Translations under genes and position numbers: made by a program | Source of the DNA: Rhodopseudomonas pseudopalustris | GTDB lineage: Bacteria > Pseudomonadota > Alphaproteobacteria > Rhizobiales > Xanthobacteraceae | DNA: 64,000 nt | Assembly: GCF_900110435.1 (NCBI RefSeq) | Contig: NZ_FODT01000003.1 | Span: 124,001 to 188,000 of the forward strand | Direction: 5' to 3' | Shown here: piece by piece, positions 11,597 through 19,511 of the stretch | Position numbering within the stretch: position 1 is the stretch's first letter | Layout of the letters: every line of letters starts with the position of its first letter | Notes under the pieces: generated by a model | Told to the model about the DNA's origin: nothing | The model's input: the letters and a program-made list of their open reading frames with translations, nothing else | The model's database searches: none

Positions 11597-11974
11597 TCAG
11601 GTCAGGTTTTTGGGTGGTGGCGTGTCGAGCCAGGCATGATCGGCGGGCACCAGCGATGCCACCGACATGTCGCCGGCAGCAGGCACGCCGCAGGGGACGG
11701 CGGTGATCAAGGGCGCCGGCAGTACAGCCGGAACGCACGTCGGACAGTGATCGCAGAGGACGATGTCGGATTTCGTCCCGCTGTCATGTGACGGATCGAG
11801 CGACGGATCGGCAGCCGTTTCGAGGGCGACGCTGGAGGCGACGGCCTGATCGAAACAGCTGGCGTTGTGGGCGATCCCAACGAACAGATAAACGAACGCA
11901 AGGACCATCAACAGGCCGCGGCGAAAACTGCCCGCGCGCCTCGTCGATGAATCGATGCCGATCGTTTGTGCCAT
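11597..11974 (-). CDS. small membrane/exported protein with CDHCPTC motif preceding czcCBA
   Basis: Starting from the ATG at 11974 the product is 125 residues. It has a hydrophobic helix (GLLMVLAFVYLFVGIAHNAS), an acidic middle with Asp and His residues, a CDHCPTC cluster and a C-terminus ending DHAWLDTPPPKNLT. A TTG at 12022 would add 16 residues; neither start has a good ribosome-binding site. It is 53 bases upstream of czcC on the same strand and probably opens the operon. I do not recognise a family name. Cys and His residues on the outer face suggest a metal-related role, which is inference. No metal-responsive regulator gene is seen nearby. Confidence 0.65.
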   Translation of the reverse strand: MAQTIGIDSSTRRAGSFRRGLLMVLAFVYLFVGIAHNASCFDQAVASSVALETAADPSLDPSHDSGTKSDIVLCDHCPTCVPAVLPAPLITAVPCGVPAAGDMSVASLVPADHAWLDTPPPKNLT

Positions 11975-12341
11975 GCTGGGCGAATACCAAAACGCCGATG
12001 CGAACACTATCACAATCGACAACGCCCAAGGGATTTTGACACGCGCGGAACCGATTGGCCGCAGGCGTCATCACCCTCGTTTGCGAGTTCCGGACACAAA
12101 TCGCGCCGATGTCAGTCGATCGTCAGCGTGGTCAAAACCACGACCTCACGGTTCCGGGCTGCCTCCGCAACGACGGTCTCAACGCCGCCGCCATTGAGCC
12201 GCAGGAGCGACGGCTCAATCCTGATCCGCACAACCTGAAGACGCGCGTTTGATCATGACGCGCCATGCGTGCATCTGCTATTCTTCTTCCCTCACGCCGG
12301 ACGGAAGCCCACAGGTTGGAATTGGCGAGGTTGAGAGGCGT
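11975..12341. other. gene-free stretch between the metal operon and the speD-like gene, with one hairpin
   Basis: No frame in these 367 bases looks like a gene. The only structure seen is an inverted repeat at 12193-12219, ATTGAGCCG and CGGCTCAAT around a nine-base loop. It has no T run on either side, so it is not a clear terminator. Confidence 0.4.
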
Positions 12342-12692
12342 TCAGGGGCGCGCGGCGATTTTGCGCGGGACGTGATGCACGGTCATCTCGCCATCGGGGC
12401 AGACGCTGCGCTTCACCTCGGCGAGGACGCGGTTGAAATCCATCTCCGGATTGCACAACAGCACGTCGACCAGCAGCAGCCGATGTTCCGGCCAGGTCGT
12501 CAGCACGATGTGCGATTCGGCGAGGAACAGCGCGATGGTCAGCCCATGCGGGACGTAACGCACCTCGTAGGAGCCGATAATGGTGGCGCCGACGCTCTGG
12601 ACCCCGGCGCGCGCCGCCGCTACCAAGGCGGCTTCATCCTCGATCAGCGGCAGGCAGTCATACATCTCTGCCAGCGCGTGGGTCATCAACAT
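12342..12692 (-). CDS. SpeD-like protein (S-adenosylmethionine decarboxylase proenzyme family)
   Basis: The 116-residue product has the size and core motif of short prokaryotic SpeD proenzymes. The segment LFLAESHIVLTTWPEHRLLL contains Glu-Ser-His, whose Ser becomes the pyruvoyl group after self-cleavage, and LLVDVLLC follows with the conserved Cys. At the position of Thermotoga His68 (ESHLTIHT) this protein has Thr (ESHIVLTT), so a residue used in self-processing is changed. It may be AdoMet decarboxylase or one of the reported SpeD homologues that act on other amino acids. The start at 12692 has GAGGA ten bases upstream. It is divergent from the BpsA-like gene, with 104 bases between them. 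Confidence 0.82.
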   Translation of the reverse strand: MLMTHALAEMYDCLPLIEDEAALVAAARAGVQSVGATIIGSYEVRYVPHGLTIALFLAESHIVLTTWPEHRLLLVDVLLCNPEMDFNRVLAEVKRSVCPDGEMTVHHVPRKIAARP

Positions 12693-12796
12693 CGGCGATT
12701 GGTCCTCGATGGCGGTTCAGTTTCGGCGCCTGTTTGGCATGGATAGCGGCGTGGGCCAACCGCGGCGAAGCCCGTCCTTTTGCGGAGCGCGCCGCG

Positions 12797-13951
12797 ATGG
12801 CTGATCCCACGATCCTTCGCACGATCGCCGAGGCGACGCGGCTGCGCGAGGGCCCGGCAGGCGTCGAGGCGATCCTGCGCGCGGTGTATCGCGCGGGCTC
12901 GCTGCGGCTGCAGGACGCCGCACGCGAGGCGCGACTGCCGATGCCGATCGCGACCGCGGTGCGCCGTGAGCTGGAAAAGGCCGGGCTGCTCGAGCGCAAG
13001 CAGGGTCTGGCGCTGAGCCCCGAGGGCCGCGATTTCGTCGAGCGCGAACTCGGGCTCGGCACCGCGATCGACGTCACCTGCCCGGCCTGCACCGGTCATG
13101 GCGTGGTGATTCCCGAGAATTTTCACGTCCAGGTGGTGCGACTGGCCGCGATCATCGCGCAGGCCCCATCGGTCGACGTCACGCTCGATCAGGCGCCGTG
13201 CACCCCTGAGACCTCGCTGTTGCGCGCGCTCTTGATGCTGCAGGCCGGCGCGCTGGAAGGCCGCCGGGTGCTGCTGCTCGGCGACGACGATTCAGTGTCG
13301 CTGTCGATCGGCCTCGTCAGTCAGGCGCTCGGCAAAGGCGATCTCACCCGCGGAGTCGTGGTGGTCGACGCCGACGAGCGACGGCTCGCATTCCTGCGCG
13401 ACAGTGCCGCGCGCGAAGGCATCGCGCTGCGCACGGTGCATCACGATCTGCGCCAGCCGCCGCCCGCCGAGCTGCAGGGTGCGTTCGACACGATCGAGAC
13501 CGACCCGCCCTACACGCTCGAAGGCGCGAAGCTGTTTCTCACCCGCGGCCGCGAGGCGCTGGCCGGCGACGGGCTGTGCTACTTCTCGTTCGCGCAATGG
13601 CCGCCGCGGCAGATGCTGGCGCTGCAGCGGGTTTTTCTCGACCTCGGCCTCGCGGTGCAGACGATCCGTCCCGGCTTCAACGCCTATGCGGGCGCCACTG
13701 TGCTCGGCAATGTCGGGCAACTGATCGAACTCGCCGCGGCGGGCCCCGCCGCGGCCGCGCTGCCGGCGTGGCAGGGGCCGCTGTACACTGCCGAGGTCAA
13801 TCCGCGCATCCGTGCCTATCTCTGCACGCAGTGCGGCCGCGAGAGCGTGCTCGGGCGCGGCTCCACACCGGAGACCATTGAGGCACTCAAGGAACAGGGC
13901 TGCGCGAATTGCGGCGGGCACAGCTTCCGCCGCAAGACCGGCGGGACCTGA
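12797..13951 (+). CDS. BpsA-like branched-chain polyamine synthase (DUF43 family)
   Basis: From the ATG at 12797 the product is 384 residues. Residues about 1-80 form a winged-helix domain (GSLRLQDAAREARLPMPIAT). A Cys pair CPACTGHG follows, then a Rossmann-like aminopropyltransferase core with VLLLGDDDSVSLSIGL, VVVDADERRLAFL, HHDLRQPPP and FDTIETDPPYTLEGAKLFL. These match my memory of N4-bis(aminopropyl)spermidine synthase from Thermococcus. The C-terminus carries a second Cys set (YLCTQCGRE then CANCGG), a zinc ribbon. Family members transfer aminopropyl groups from decarboxylated AdoMet to polyamines. The upstream TTG at 12734 would add residues that look non-coding. The actual polyamine made is unknown. 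Confidence 0.85.
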   Translation: MADPTILRTIAEATRLREGPAGVEAILRAVYRAGSLRLQDAAREARLPMPIATAVRRELEKAGLLERKQGLALSPEGRDFVERELGLGTAIDVTCPACTGHGVVIPENFHVQVVRLAAIIAQAPSVDVTLDQAPCTPETSLLRALLMLQAGALEGRRVLLLGDDDSVSLSIGLVSQALGKGDLTRGVVVVDADERRLAFLRDSAAREGIALRTVHHDLRQPPPAELQGAFDTIETDPPYTLEGAKLFLTRGREALAGDGLCYFSFAQWPPRQMLALQRVFLDLGLAVQTIRPGFNAYAGATVLGNVGQLIELAAAGPAAAALPAWQGPLYTAEVNPRIRAYLCTQCGRESVLGRGSTPETIEALKEQGCANCGGHSFRRKTGGT

Positions 13952-14029
13952 CGACGAGCCATCGGAAAGACGGACTTGCCGGCCGTCGCAGTTCGTGCGA
14001 ACGCGGCGGCAGAATTCTGGAGTTGAACG

Positions 14030-14497
14030 ATGAACGACAAGCCCCTGCACACGCTGCGCCCGCTGGAGCGCGCGGACCTCGAGAAGATCGGCTGGATGGA
14101 AGCCGAGATCGCCAAGATCTCGTTTCCGGACGATCCGATCACCGACGTCGCCTTCTATGTGAAGAAGCTGGAGAAGCTGTTCGGCGACAAGGAAGCCGCC
14201 ACCTTCGTCGCCGAGCGCGACGGCGAGATCGTCGGCTGGTCCTATGTCAGCATCCGCCGCAACTTCATCACCAAGCAGCCCTATGGCGATTATCACAGCA
14301 TCTACATCGACCCGTCGCAGCGCGGCTCGGGGCTGTCGAACCTGCTGATGAACTCGGTGTTCGATTGGTGCAGGGCGCAGGATCTCGGCCACGTGGTGTT
14401 CCGCACCCGCGCCACCAACGAGCCGATGAAGGGCGTGCTGGCGCGCGTCGGTTTCGTGCCGACGCAGATCTATCTGGAAAAACCGCTCAAGGATTGA
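14030..14497 (+). CDS. GNAT-family N-acetyltransferase
   Basis: The 155-residue product has the GNAT core: ATFVAERDGEIVGWSYVSI, then the acetyl-CoA loop YIDPSQRGSGLSNLLMNSVF, then NEPMKGVLARVGFVPTQIYL. It begins 78 bases after the bpsA-like stop on the same strand, so co-transcription is likely. Acetyl acceptors of GNAT enzymes range from polyamines to protein N-termini. The polyamine context makes a polyamine or branched polyamine acceptor attractive, but that is inference. The gene ends eight bases before a palindromic repeat shared with the 3' end of rsmJ. Confidence 0.88.
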   Translation: MNDKPLHTLRPLERADLEKIGWMEAEIAKISFPDDPITDVAFYVKKLEKLFGDKEAATFVAERDGEIVGWSYVSIRRNFITKQPYGDYHSIYIDPSQRGSGLSNLLMNSVFDWCRAQDLGHVVFRTRATNEPMKGVLARVGFVPTQIYLEKPLKD

Positions 14498-14504
14498 GCG
14501 CTAT

Positions 14505-14556
14505 AGCGTTTTCGAGCGATCCGGTTCTGATTCTATCAGAACCGGAAAAACTCTAG
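14505..14556. repeat. short palindromic intergenic repeat, copy 1
   Basis: AGCGTTTTCGAGCGA is followed by a perfect 11-bp hairpin (14521-14545, CCGGTTCTGAT with a TCT loop) and then AAAAACTCTAG. The same two blocks occur at 26916-27013, where an extra middle section is present. It lies between convergent genes, so it may also act as a two-way terminator. The last codons and the stop of rsmJ are inside it. Confidence 0.85.
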
Positions 14557-15198
14557 ATCGCCCGCGCGCAGCAAAGCCTCTTCAGCCGGAGCGCGCGGAT
14601 TCACGAACACGTCGTAGCGCACCGTCTTGCCGGCGATCTGGTAGGACGGCTTGCGGATGCCTGCGAGCGGCTCGGCGCGCAGCGGCCATTTCAGCACGAC
14701 GCGGCCGCAGCGCGCGACCAGCGCCGCCTGCATCAAGTCGGCGACGTCCGGATCGGCGCCGACCATCTCGCGCAGCAGACGCATCTCCTGCTTCACCAGC
14801 GCCGTCTTGGTCCGCGCCGGATGCATCGGATCGACCGTCACCACATCGGCCTGCAAGGTCGGCAGCAACGCACGCGCATCGCCGTGGATCAGCGTCATCC
14901 GCGCGACGATGGCGGCGATCTCGTCGCTCTCCGCCCGCGCGGCCTCGAGCCCTTGCGCGAGCAGCGCGTGGACCTGCGGCGAGCGCTCGATCAGCATCAC
15001 CGTCGCGCCCATCGAGGCGAGCAGGAAGGAATCGCGACCGAGCCCCGCGGTGGCATCGATCACATGCAGCGGACGATTCGCGGAAACGCCGGTCGCCTTG
15101 AGGAGAGCGTGACTGCGGGCTGCGCCGGAGCGTAGCTTGTAGCCGACCGCGCCGCCGACGAAATCGACGGCGAGCGCGGAGCGGCTGATCCTGCCCAT
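14536..15198 (-). CDS. rsmJ: 16S rRNA (guanine1516-N2)-methyltransferase family protein (RsmJ)
   Basis: The 220-residue product has the SAM-binding motif VIDATAGLGRDSFLLASMGA, then MLIERS, HGDARALLP and the catalytic-type motif VVTVDPMHPARTKTALVKQE, and later VGADPDVADL and RVVLKWPLRAEPL. This order is that of RsmJ, which methylates G1516 of 16S rRNA. It starts four bases after the degP stop and so forms the end of the hfl/degP operon. The last eight residues and the stop (LEFFRF and TGA) are encoded by a palindromic repeat, so the C-terminus may be recently altered. Confidence 0.88.
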   Translation of the reverse strand: MGRISRSALAVDFVGGAVGYKLRSGAARSHALLKATGVSANRPLHVIDATAGLGRDSFLLASMGATVMLIERSPQVHALLAQGLEAARAESDEIAAIVARMTLIHGDARALLPTLQADVVTVDPMHPARTKTALVKQEMRLLREMVGADPDVADLMQAALVARCGRVVLKWPLRAEPLAGIRKPSYQIAGKTVRYDVFVNPRAPAEEALLRAGDLEFFRF

Positions 15199-15201
15199 GG
15201 G

Positions 15202-16701
15202 CTATTGCAGGCTGAGCGCCACGAAGCGCAATTCGCCCTCGCCGTTGGCGACCAGCAGCAGGACCGACTTCTTGCCGTCCTTCTTGAGCTGGTCGACGCG
15301 CTTCTTGATGTCGGCGGCGCTGGTCACCGCTTCCTGCGCGACCTCGACGATCACGTCGCCGGCCGACAGCCGCTTCTCGGCGGCGTCGGAGCCGCTGTCG
15401 ACGCCGACCACCACCACGCCCTTGACGGTTTCCTTGATCTTGTAGCGGCCGCGCAGATCCTTCGACAGCGCCGCGAGGTCGAGCCCGAGCGCCTTCTGCG
15501 TCACCGGCTTTTCCGGTTCAGGCTGTGACTTCGCCGAGGCAGGCTGCGGCTTGGCGCCGTCGTCGAGACGGCCGAGCGTGACCTGCTTGGTCTCTTCCTT
15601 GCCCTTGCGGATGATCACCACGTCGACGGTCTTGCCGACCGCTGTGTCGGCGACCACGCGCGACAGATCCTTCGGCTCCTTGACGTCCTTGCCGTCGAAC
15701 TTGACGACCACGTCGCCGGGCTCGATGCCGGCGGGTTTCGCCGGCCCCTTGTCGTCGATGCCCGCGACCAACGCGCCGCGCGCCGGCTTGATATTCAGGC
15801 TCTCGGCGATTTCGTCGGTGACCTGCTGGATTCGAACGCCGAGCCAACCGCGGCGCAGCTCGCCGAACTGCCGAAGTTGATCGACCACGCCGACCACAGT
15901 CTTCGACGGCACCGCGAACCCGATGCCGATCGAGCCGCCGGACGGCGAGATGATCAGCGTGTTGACGCCGATGACTTCGCCGTTGAGGTTGAACAGCGGG
16001 CCTCCGGAATTGCCGCGATTGATCGCAGCATCGGTCTGGATGTAGCTGTCATAAGGCCCGGAATTGATGTCGCGGTTGCGCGCCGAGACGATGCCGGCAG
16101 TCACTGTGCCGCCGAGCGAGAACGGGTTGCCGATCGCCACCACCCACTCGCCGAGCCGCAGCTTGTCGGAGTCGCCGAACTTCACGGCGGTGAGCGGCTT
16201 GTTCGCCGGCGGCTTGAACTTCAGCACCGCGAGGTCGGTCTTCTTGTCGACGCCGACCAGTTCGGCTTTGATCTTGGTGCCGTCGTTCATGATGAGATTG
16301 ATCTCATCGGCGTCGGCAATGACGTGATTGTTGGTCACGGCGACGCCTGCGGTGTCGACGATGAAGCCGGAGCCGAGTGAATTGGTCTTGCGCGGCCCGC
16401 CGCCCTTCTCGCCGCCACGGCGGTTCTTGAAGAAGTCGTCGAAGAACTCCTCGAACGGCGAACCCGGCGGCAGATTCGGCGTGGCGCCCTTCCCTTCGCC
16501 GGGTGAATTCTTGGCTTCAACGGTCTGGGTGGTCGAGATGTTGACCACGGCGTCAATCACCTTTTCGGCGACGTCCGCGATGCCCTCGGGACCGCGGGCG
16601 TGGGACGGCGCCGGCGCGCTCAAGGCAACGGCTGCCCCGAGGCAGATCGCCGTCAGCAGGGGCCTGTTCCGGAAGCTGAAGGCAGGGATCGCAGCGGGCA
16701 T
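15202..16701 (-). CDS. degP: periplasmic serine protease/chaperone of the DegP/HtrA family
   Basis: The 499-residue product has a signal peptide (LLTAICLGAAVALSAPAPSHA). A trypsin-like domain follows with the triad visible as His126 (VTNNHVIAD), Asp156 (KKTDLAVL) and Ser232 (NRGNSGGPLF). Two PDZ domains come next, about 270-360 and 400-490. A linker near 75-105 is rich in Gly, Phe and Lys (FFDDFFKNRRGGEKGGG). It degrades or refolds damaged envelope proteins. It follows hflKC and the DUF2065 gene on the same strand, a common alphaproteobacterial order. AGGAG lies about 11 bases before the ATG. Confidence 0.95.
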   Translation of the reverse strand: MPAAIPAFSFRNRPLLTAICLGAAVALSAPAPSHARGPEGIADVAEKVIDAVVNISTTQTVEAKNSPGEGKGATPNLPPGSPFEEFFDDFFKNRRGGEKGGGPRKTNSLGSGFIVDTAGVAVTNNHVIADADEINLIMNDGTKIKAELVGVDKKTDLAVLKFKPPANKPLTAVKFGDSDKLRLGEWVVAIGNPFSLGGTVTAGIVSARNRDINSGPYDSYIQTDAAINRGNSGGPLFNLNGEVIGVNTLIISPSGGSIGIGFAVPSKTVVGVVDQLRQFGELRRGWLGVRIQQVTDEIAESLNIKPARGALVAGIDDKGPAKPAGIEPGDVVVKFDGKDVKEPKDLSRVVADTAVGKTVDVVIIRKGKEETKQVTLGRLDDGAKPQPASAKSQPEPEKPVTQKALGLDLAALSKDLRGRYKIKETVKGVVVVGVDSGSDAAEKRLSAGDVIVEVAQEAVTSAADIKKRVDQLKKDGKKSVLLLVANGEGELRFVALSLQ

Positions 16702-16898
16702 GATCGTGACGTCTCCTGAAACGAGCGAGGGCGCCGGCAGGCGCAGCCAGTCGAGAACACTGCGCCCGATCCGGGGACCTGCGCAAGCATCGGAATCGGT
16801 CGAAACTACTCCATCCGCAGCGCCGATTGCGGCGAAAACCGGACGTTTTGGCTCACGATACCGTTGAAAACAATTTGGCCCTGGCGCGGGCTGTCGAC

Positions 16899-17099
16899 CT
16901 AGCGGCGCACGGCCCAGATCAGAATCAGGCCCAAAACGGCAGAGGCGATACCGACCACACGAAGCACATTATCAGGGGTCGCCATCGCGCTTTTCATCGC
17001 ACGCCGCATCCAGCTCGGGCTCGCGGCGAAGATCAGGCCTTCCAGCACGAACAACACACCCACCCCGATCAGGAGGTCGGCGAACGCGAAAGACCTCAT
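16899..17099 (-). CDS. DUF2065 family small membrane protein
   Basis: The 66-residue product consists of two hydrophobic helices (FADLLIGVGVLFVLEGLIFA and VVGIASAVLGLILIWAVRR) separated by the basic linker SPSWMRRAMKSAM. This is the whole of a DUF2065 protein. The family is often found next to hflC and degP, as here, and a role in membrane protein quality control is guessed from that context only. A hairpin separates it from hflC. Confidence 0.85.
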   Translation of the reverse strand: MRSFAFADLLIGVGVLFVLEGLIFAASPSWMRRAMKSAMATPDNVLRVVGIASAVLGLILIWAVRR

Positions 17100-17147
17100 G
17101 CGACTCTATCCTCCCGGTCGAGGGTTTCCCCCGGCAGCGATTGTTGA

Positions 17148-17177
17148 AGAAGCGCGGACCTTGCGGCCCGCGCTTCT
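17148..17177 (-). terminator. hairpin between hflC and the DUF2065 gene (possible attenuator)
   Basis: AGAAGCGCGG pairs perfectly with CCGCGCTTCT around a ten-base loop. No clear T run follows on the minus strand, so it may weaken read-through or protect the hflKC message end rather than fully terminate. Confidence 0.4.
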
Positions 17178-17256
17178 GATGTCGCGTCTGTTCTAGTCGA
17201 GCGAACCAGGGAACGCAAAATGCATTCCCGCCCGATATCCATTCGCAACGGCGCCG

Positions 17257-18192
17257 TTATCGCGGCGCAGCAGCCGGCTCGGGAGCCGCAGGCGCAGCCG
17301 TAGTCGTCGGCCGCGCTGCGGTCTTGCCGCTCGGATTGGCGAAGAAGCGGAAGAACTCGGAGTCCGGTCTCAGCAGGAAGCGGGTGTCGGAGGATTTCAA
17401 CGCCTGGTCATAGGCCGTCATCGACCGGTAGAACGCGAAGAAGTCCGGATCCTTGCTGTAGGCCGTCGCGAACAGCCGGTTACGCTCGGCGTCACCGGAA
17501 CCGCGGATTTCCTCGGCCTGCGAGTTCGCCTCGGCGATGATCACGGTCGCTTCTCGGTCCGCCTTCGAGCGAATCTCCTGCGCCTTCTGTCCGCCCTGCG
17601 CGCGGAACTCGGCGGCCTCACGCTGACGTTCGGTCTGCATCCGCTGATACACCGCCTGGCTGTTCTGCTCCGGCAGATCGGCGCGGCGGATACGGACGTC
17701 GACCACCGAAATGCCGTAGCCATCGGCCTCGCGGTCGAGCTGGGTGCGGATCCGCTGCATCAGCCCTTCGCGCTCGTCACGGACGACCTGGATGAACGTG
17801 ACCTCGCCGAGCACACGACGCAGCGATGCGTTGAGCAACGTCGTGAGCTGGATGTTGGCGGCCGGGATCGATCCGATGCTCTGATAGAACCGGAGCGCGT
17901 TCTTGATCCGATAGCGCGCGAAAGCGTCGACCACGAGCCGCTTCTGGTCCGAGGCGATCACTTCCTGAGACGGATTTTCGAGGTCGAGAATCCGTTTGTC
18001 GATGCTGATCACGGTGTCGATGAACGGCGCCTTGAAGTTGAGGCCCGGTTCAGTGACCACGCGCACCGGCTCGCCGAGTCGAACGAGCAGCACCTGCTCG
18101 GTCTGGCTGACGGTGAAGATCGACGACCAGCCGACGATGACCGCGACCAGCAGCAAGATCAGCGCAACGATGCCTGCGATTCCCGCTTTCAT
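17257..18192 (-). CDS. hflC: HflC, subunit of the FtsH-modulating membrane complex
   Basis: The 311-residue product has one N-terminal membrane helix (IAGIVALILLLVAVIVGWSS). A prohibitin/SPFH domain follows (SQTEQVLLVRLGEPVRVVTE, then RADLPEQNSQAVYQRMQTER), leading into a long Ala/Glu-rich helix and a Pro/Ala-rich tail. With HflK it forms a large periplasm-facing assembly that encloses and regulates the FtsH protease. The ATG overlaps the hflK stop by four bases. It is full length for the family. Confidence 0.95.
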   Translation of the reverse strand: MKAGIAGIVALILLLVAVIVGWSSIFTVSQTEQVLLVRLGEPVRVVTEPGLNFKAPFIDTVISIDKRILDLENPSQEVIASDQKRLVVDAFARYRIKNALRFYQSIGSIPAANIQLTTLLNASLRRVLGEVTFIQVVRDEREGLMQRIRTQLDREADGYGISVVDVRIRRADLPEQNSQAVYQRMQTERQREAAEFRAQGGQKAQEIRSKADREATVIIAEANSQAEEIRGSGDAERNRLFATAYSKDPDFFAFYRSMTAYDQALKSSDTRFLLRPDSEFFRFFANPSGKTAARPTTTAAPAAPEPAAAPR

Positions 18193-19358
18193 CGCGTGCC
18201 TCCGCTCTGAGTCTGCTGGTTCTGCGGCTGCGTTTGGGCCGCCGGCGCTTGTTGTCGACGTGGGCTCAGTTCGCTCAGCGGCAGATAGGGAACGATTCCC
18301 TGGCCTGCGCCGGCTCCCGCGCCGGAATCGTAGACGAGCTTCTCGGCGGGGCCGAGCACACGCTCCATGGTTTCGAGATAGATCCGCTGACGCGTCACGT
18401 CGGGAGCCTTCCTGTATTCCTCATAAACGTCGAGGAAGCGCGCGCTCTGGCCCTTGGCCTCGGCGACCGCCTGCCCTTTGTAGCCTTCGGCGCTCTGGAT
18501 GATCTGCGCGCCGCGGCCCTTGGCGTCGGGGATGACGCGGTTGGCGTAGGTCTGCGCTTCGTTCTGCAGCCGCTCGAGATCGGCGCGCGCGGCCTGGACG
18601 TCGCGGAACGCGTCGATGACCTGCTGCGGCGGATCGACCTTCTGCATCTGCACCTGCTGCACCAGAACGCCGGCGCCGTAACCGTCGAGCGTCTTCTGCA
18701 TCAGTTCCTGCACCCCGTTTTCGATCAAGGTGCGGGCGCCGGTGAGGATCGGCTGGATGTTGGAGCGGCCGATCACTTCGCGCATCGCGCTCTCGGCCAC
18801 CGCCTTCACGGTGCCCTCGGGGTTCTGAATATTGAACAGGAAGTTGCCGACGCCGTCGGGCTTGATCCGCCACAGCACGGTGAAATCGACATCGACGATG
18901 TTCTCGTCGCCAGTCAGCATCAGGCTTTCCTCGGGCACGTCGCGCATCGTGGTTCCGCGGCGGGCCGGATCGCTGATCAGCGTCATGCCGATGCTGATCG
19001 TCGACACACGCAGCGCCTTCGGCAGCAGCACGGTCTCGATCGGGTACGGCAGATGATAGTTCAAGCCGGGTTGCACGGTGCGGACGTGCTTGCCGAACCT
19101 CAGGACGACGCCGAGTTCTTCGGACTGCACCCGGAAGAAGCCCGACAGGCCCCAGATCGTCAGCGCGCCGAGCACCGCGATGGCGATACCCAGGCTGCTG
19201 AAATACCCGCCGGGAAGCAGTTGCTGCAGGCGGTCCTGGCCGCGACGAAGCAAATCCTCGATATCAGGCGGTCGCGGTCCTGTTGTTTGCGGCCCGGAGC
19301 CCCAGGGACCCTTCGGGCCAGAACCCCACGGTCCTCCGCCTTGATTCTTCCACGGCAT
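18189..19358 (-). CDS. hflK: HflK, subunit of the FtsH-modulating membrane complex
   Basis: From the ATG at 19358 the product is 389 residues. This start has GAGGAG eight bases upstream and is preferred over one 13 codons earlier. A Gly/Pro-rich N-terminus (PWKNQGGGPWGSGPKGPWG) precedes one membrane helix, an SPFH domain (GVVLRFGKHVRTVQPGLNYH) and a long helix. The C-terminus is Gln/Pro-rich. It partners HflC in the FtsH regulatory complex. It is the first gene of a likely hflK-hflC-DUF2065-degP-rsmJ operon. Confidence 0.95.
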   Translation of the reverse strand: MPWKNQGGGPWGSGPKGPWGSGPQTTGPRPPDIEDLLRRGQDRLQQLLPGGYFSSLGIAIAVLGALTIWGLSGFFRVQSEELGVVLRFGKHVRTVQPGLNYHLPYPIETVLLPKALRVSTISIGMTLISDPARRGTTMRDVPEESLMLTGDENIVDVDFTVLWRIKPDGVGNFLFNIQNPEGTVKAVAESAMREVIGRSNIQPILTGARTLIENGVQELMQKTLDGYGAGVLVQQVQMQKVDPPQQVIDAFRDVQAARADLERLQNEAQTYANRVIPDAKGRGAQIIQSAEGYKGQAVAEAKGQSARFLDVYEEYRKAPDVTRQRIYLETMERVLGPAEKLVYDSGAGAGAGQGIVPYLPLSELSPRRQQAPAAQTQPQNQQTQSGGTR

Positions 19359-19511
19359 CAATAGTCTCCTCAGCGGTCCGGCGAACGTGCGGACCACAAT
19401 ATGTGCACGGCTTTATAGGGGACGGACCGGGCAGGCACAACGCGCGTTGTCACCCGTCGCGAGCTATGTCTTGCCGCAGGTTTGTCAATGCGGGTCGCGG
19501 TGCGCGAAAGG

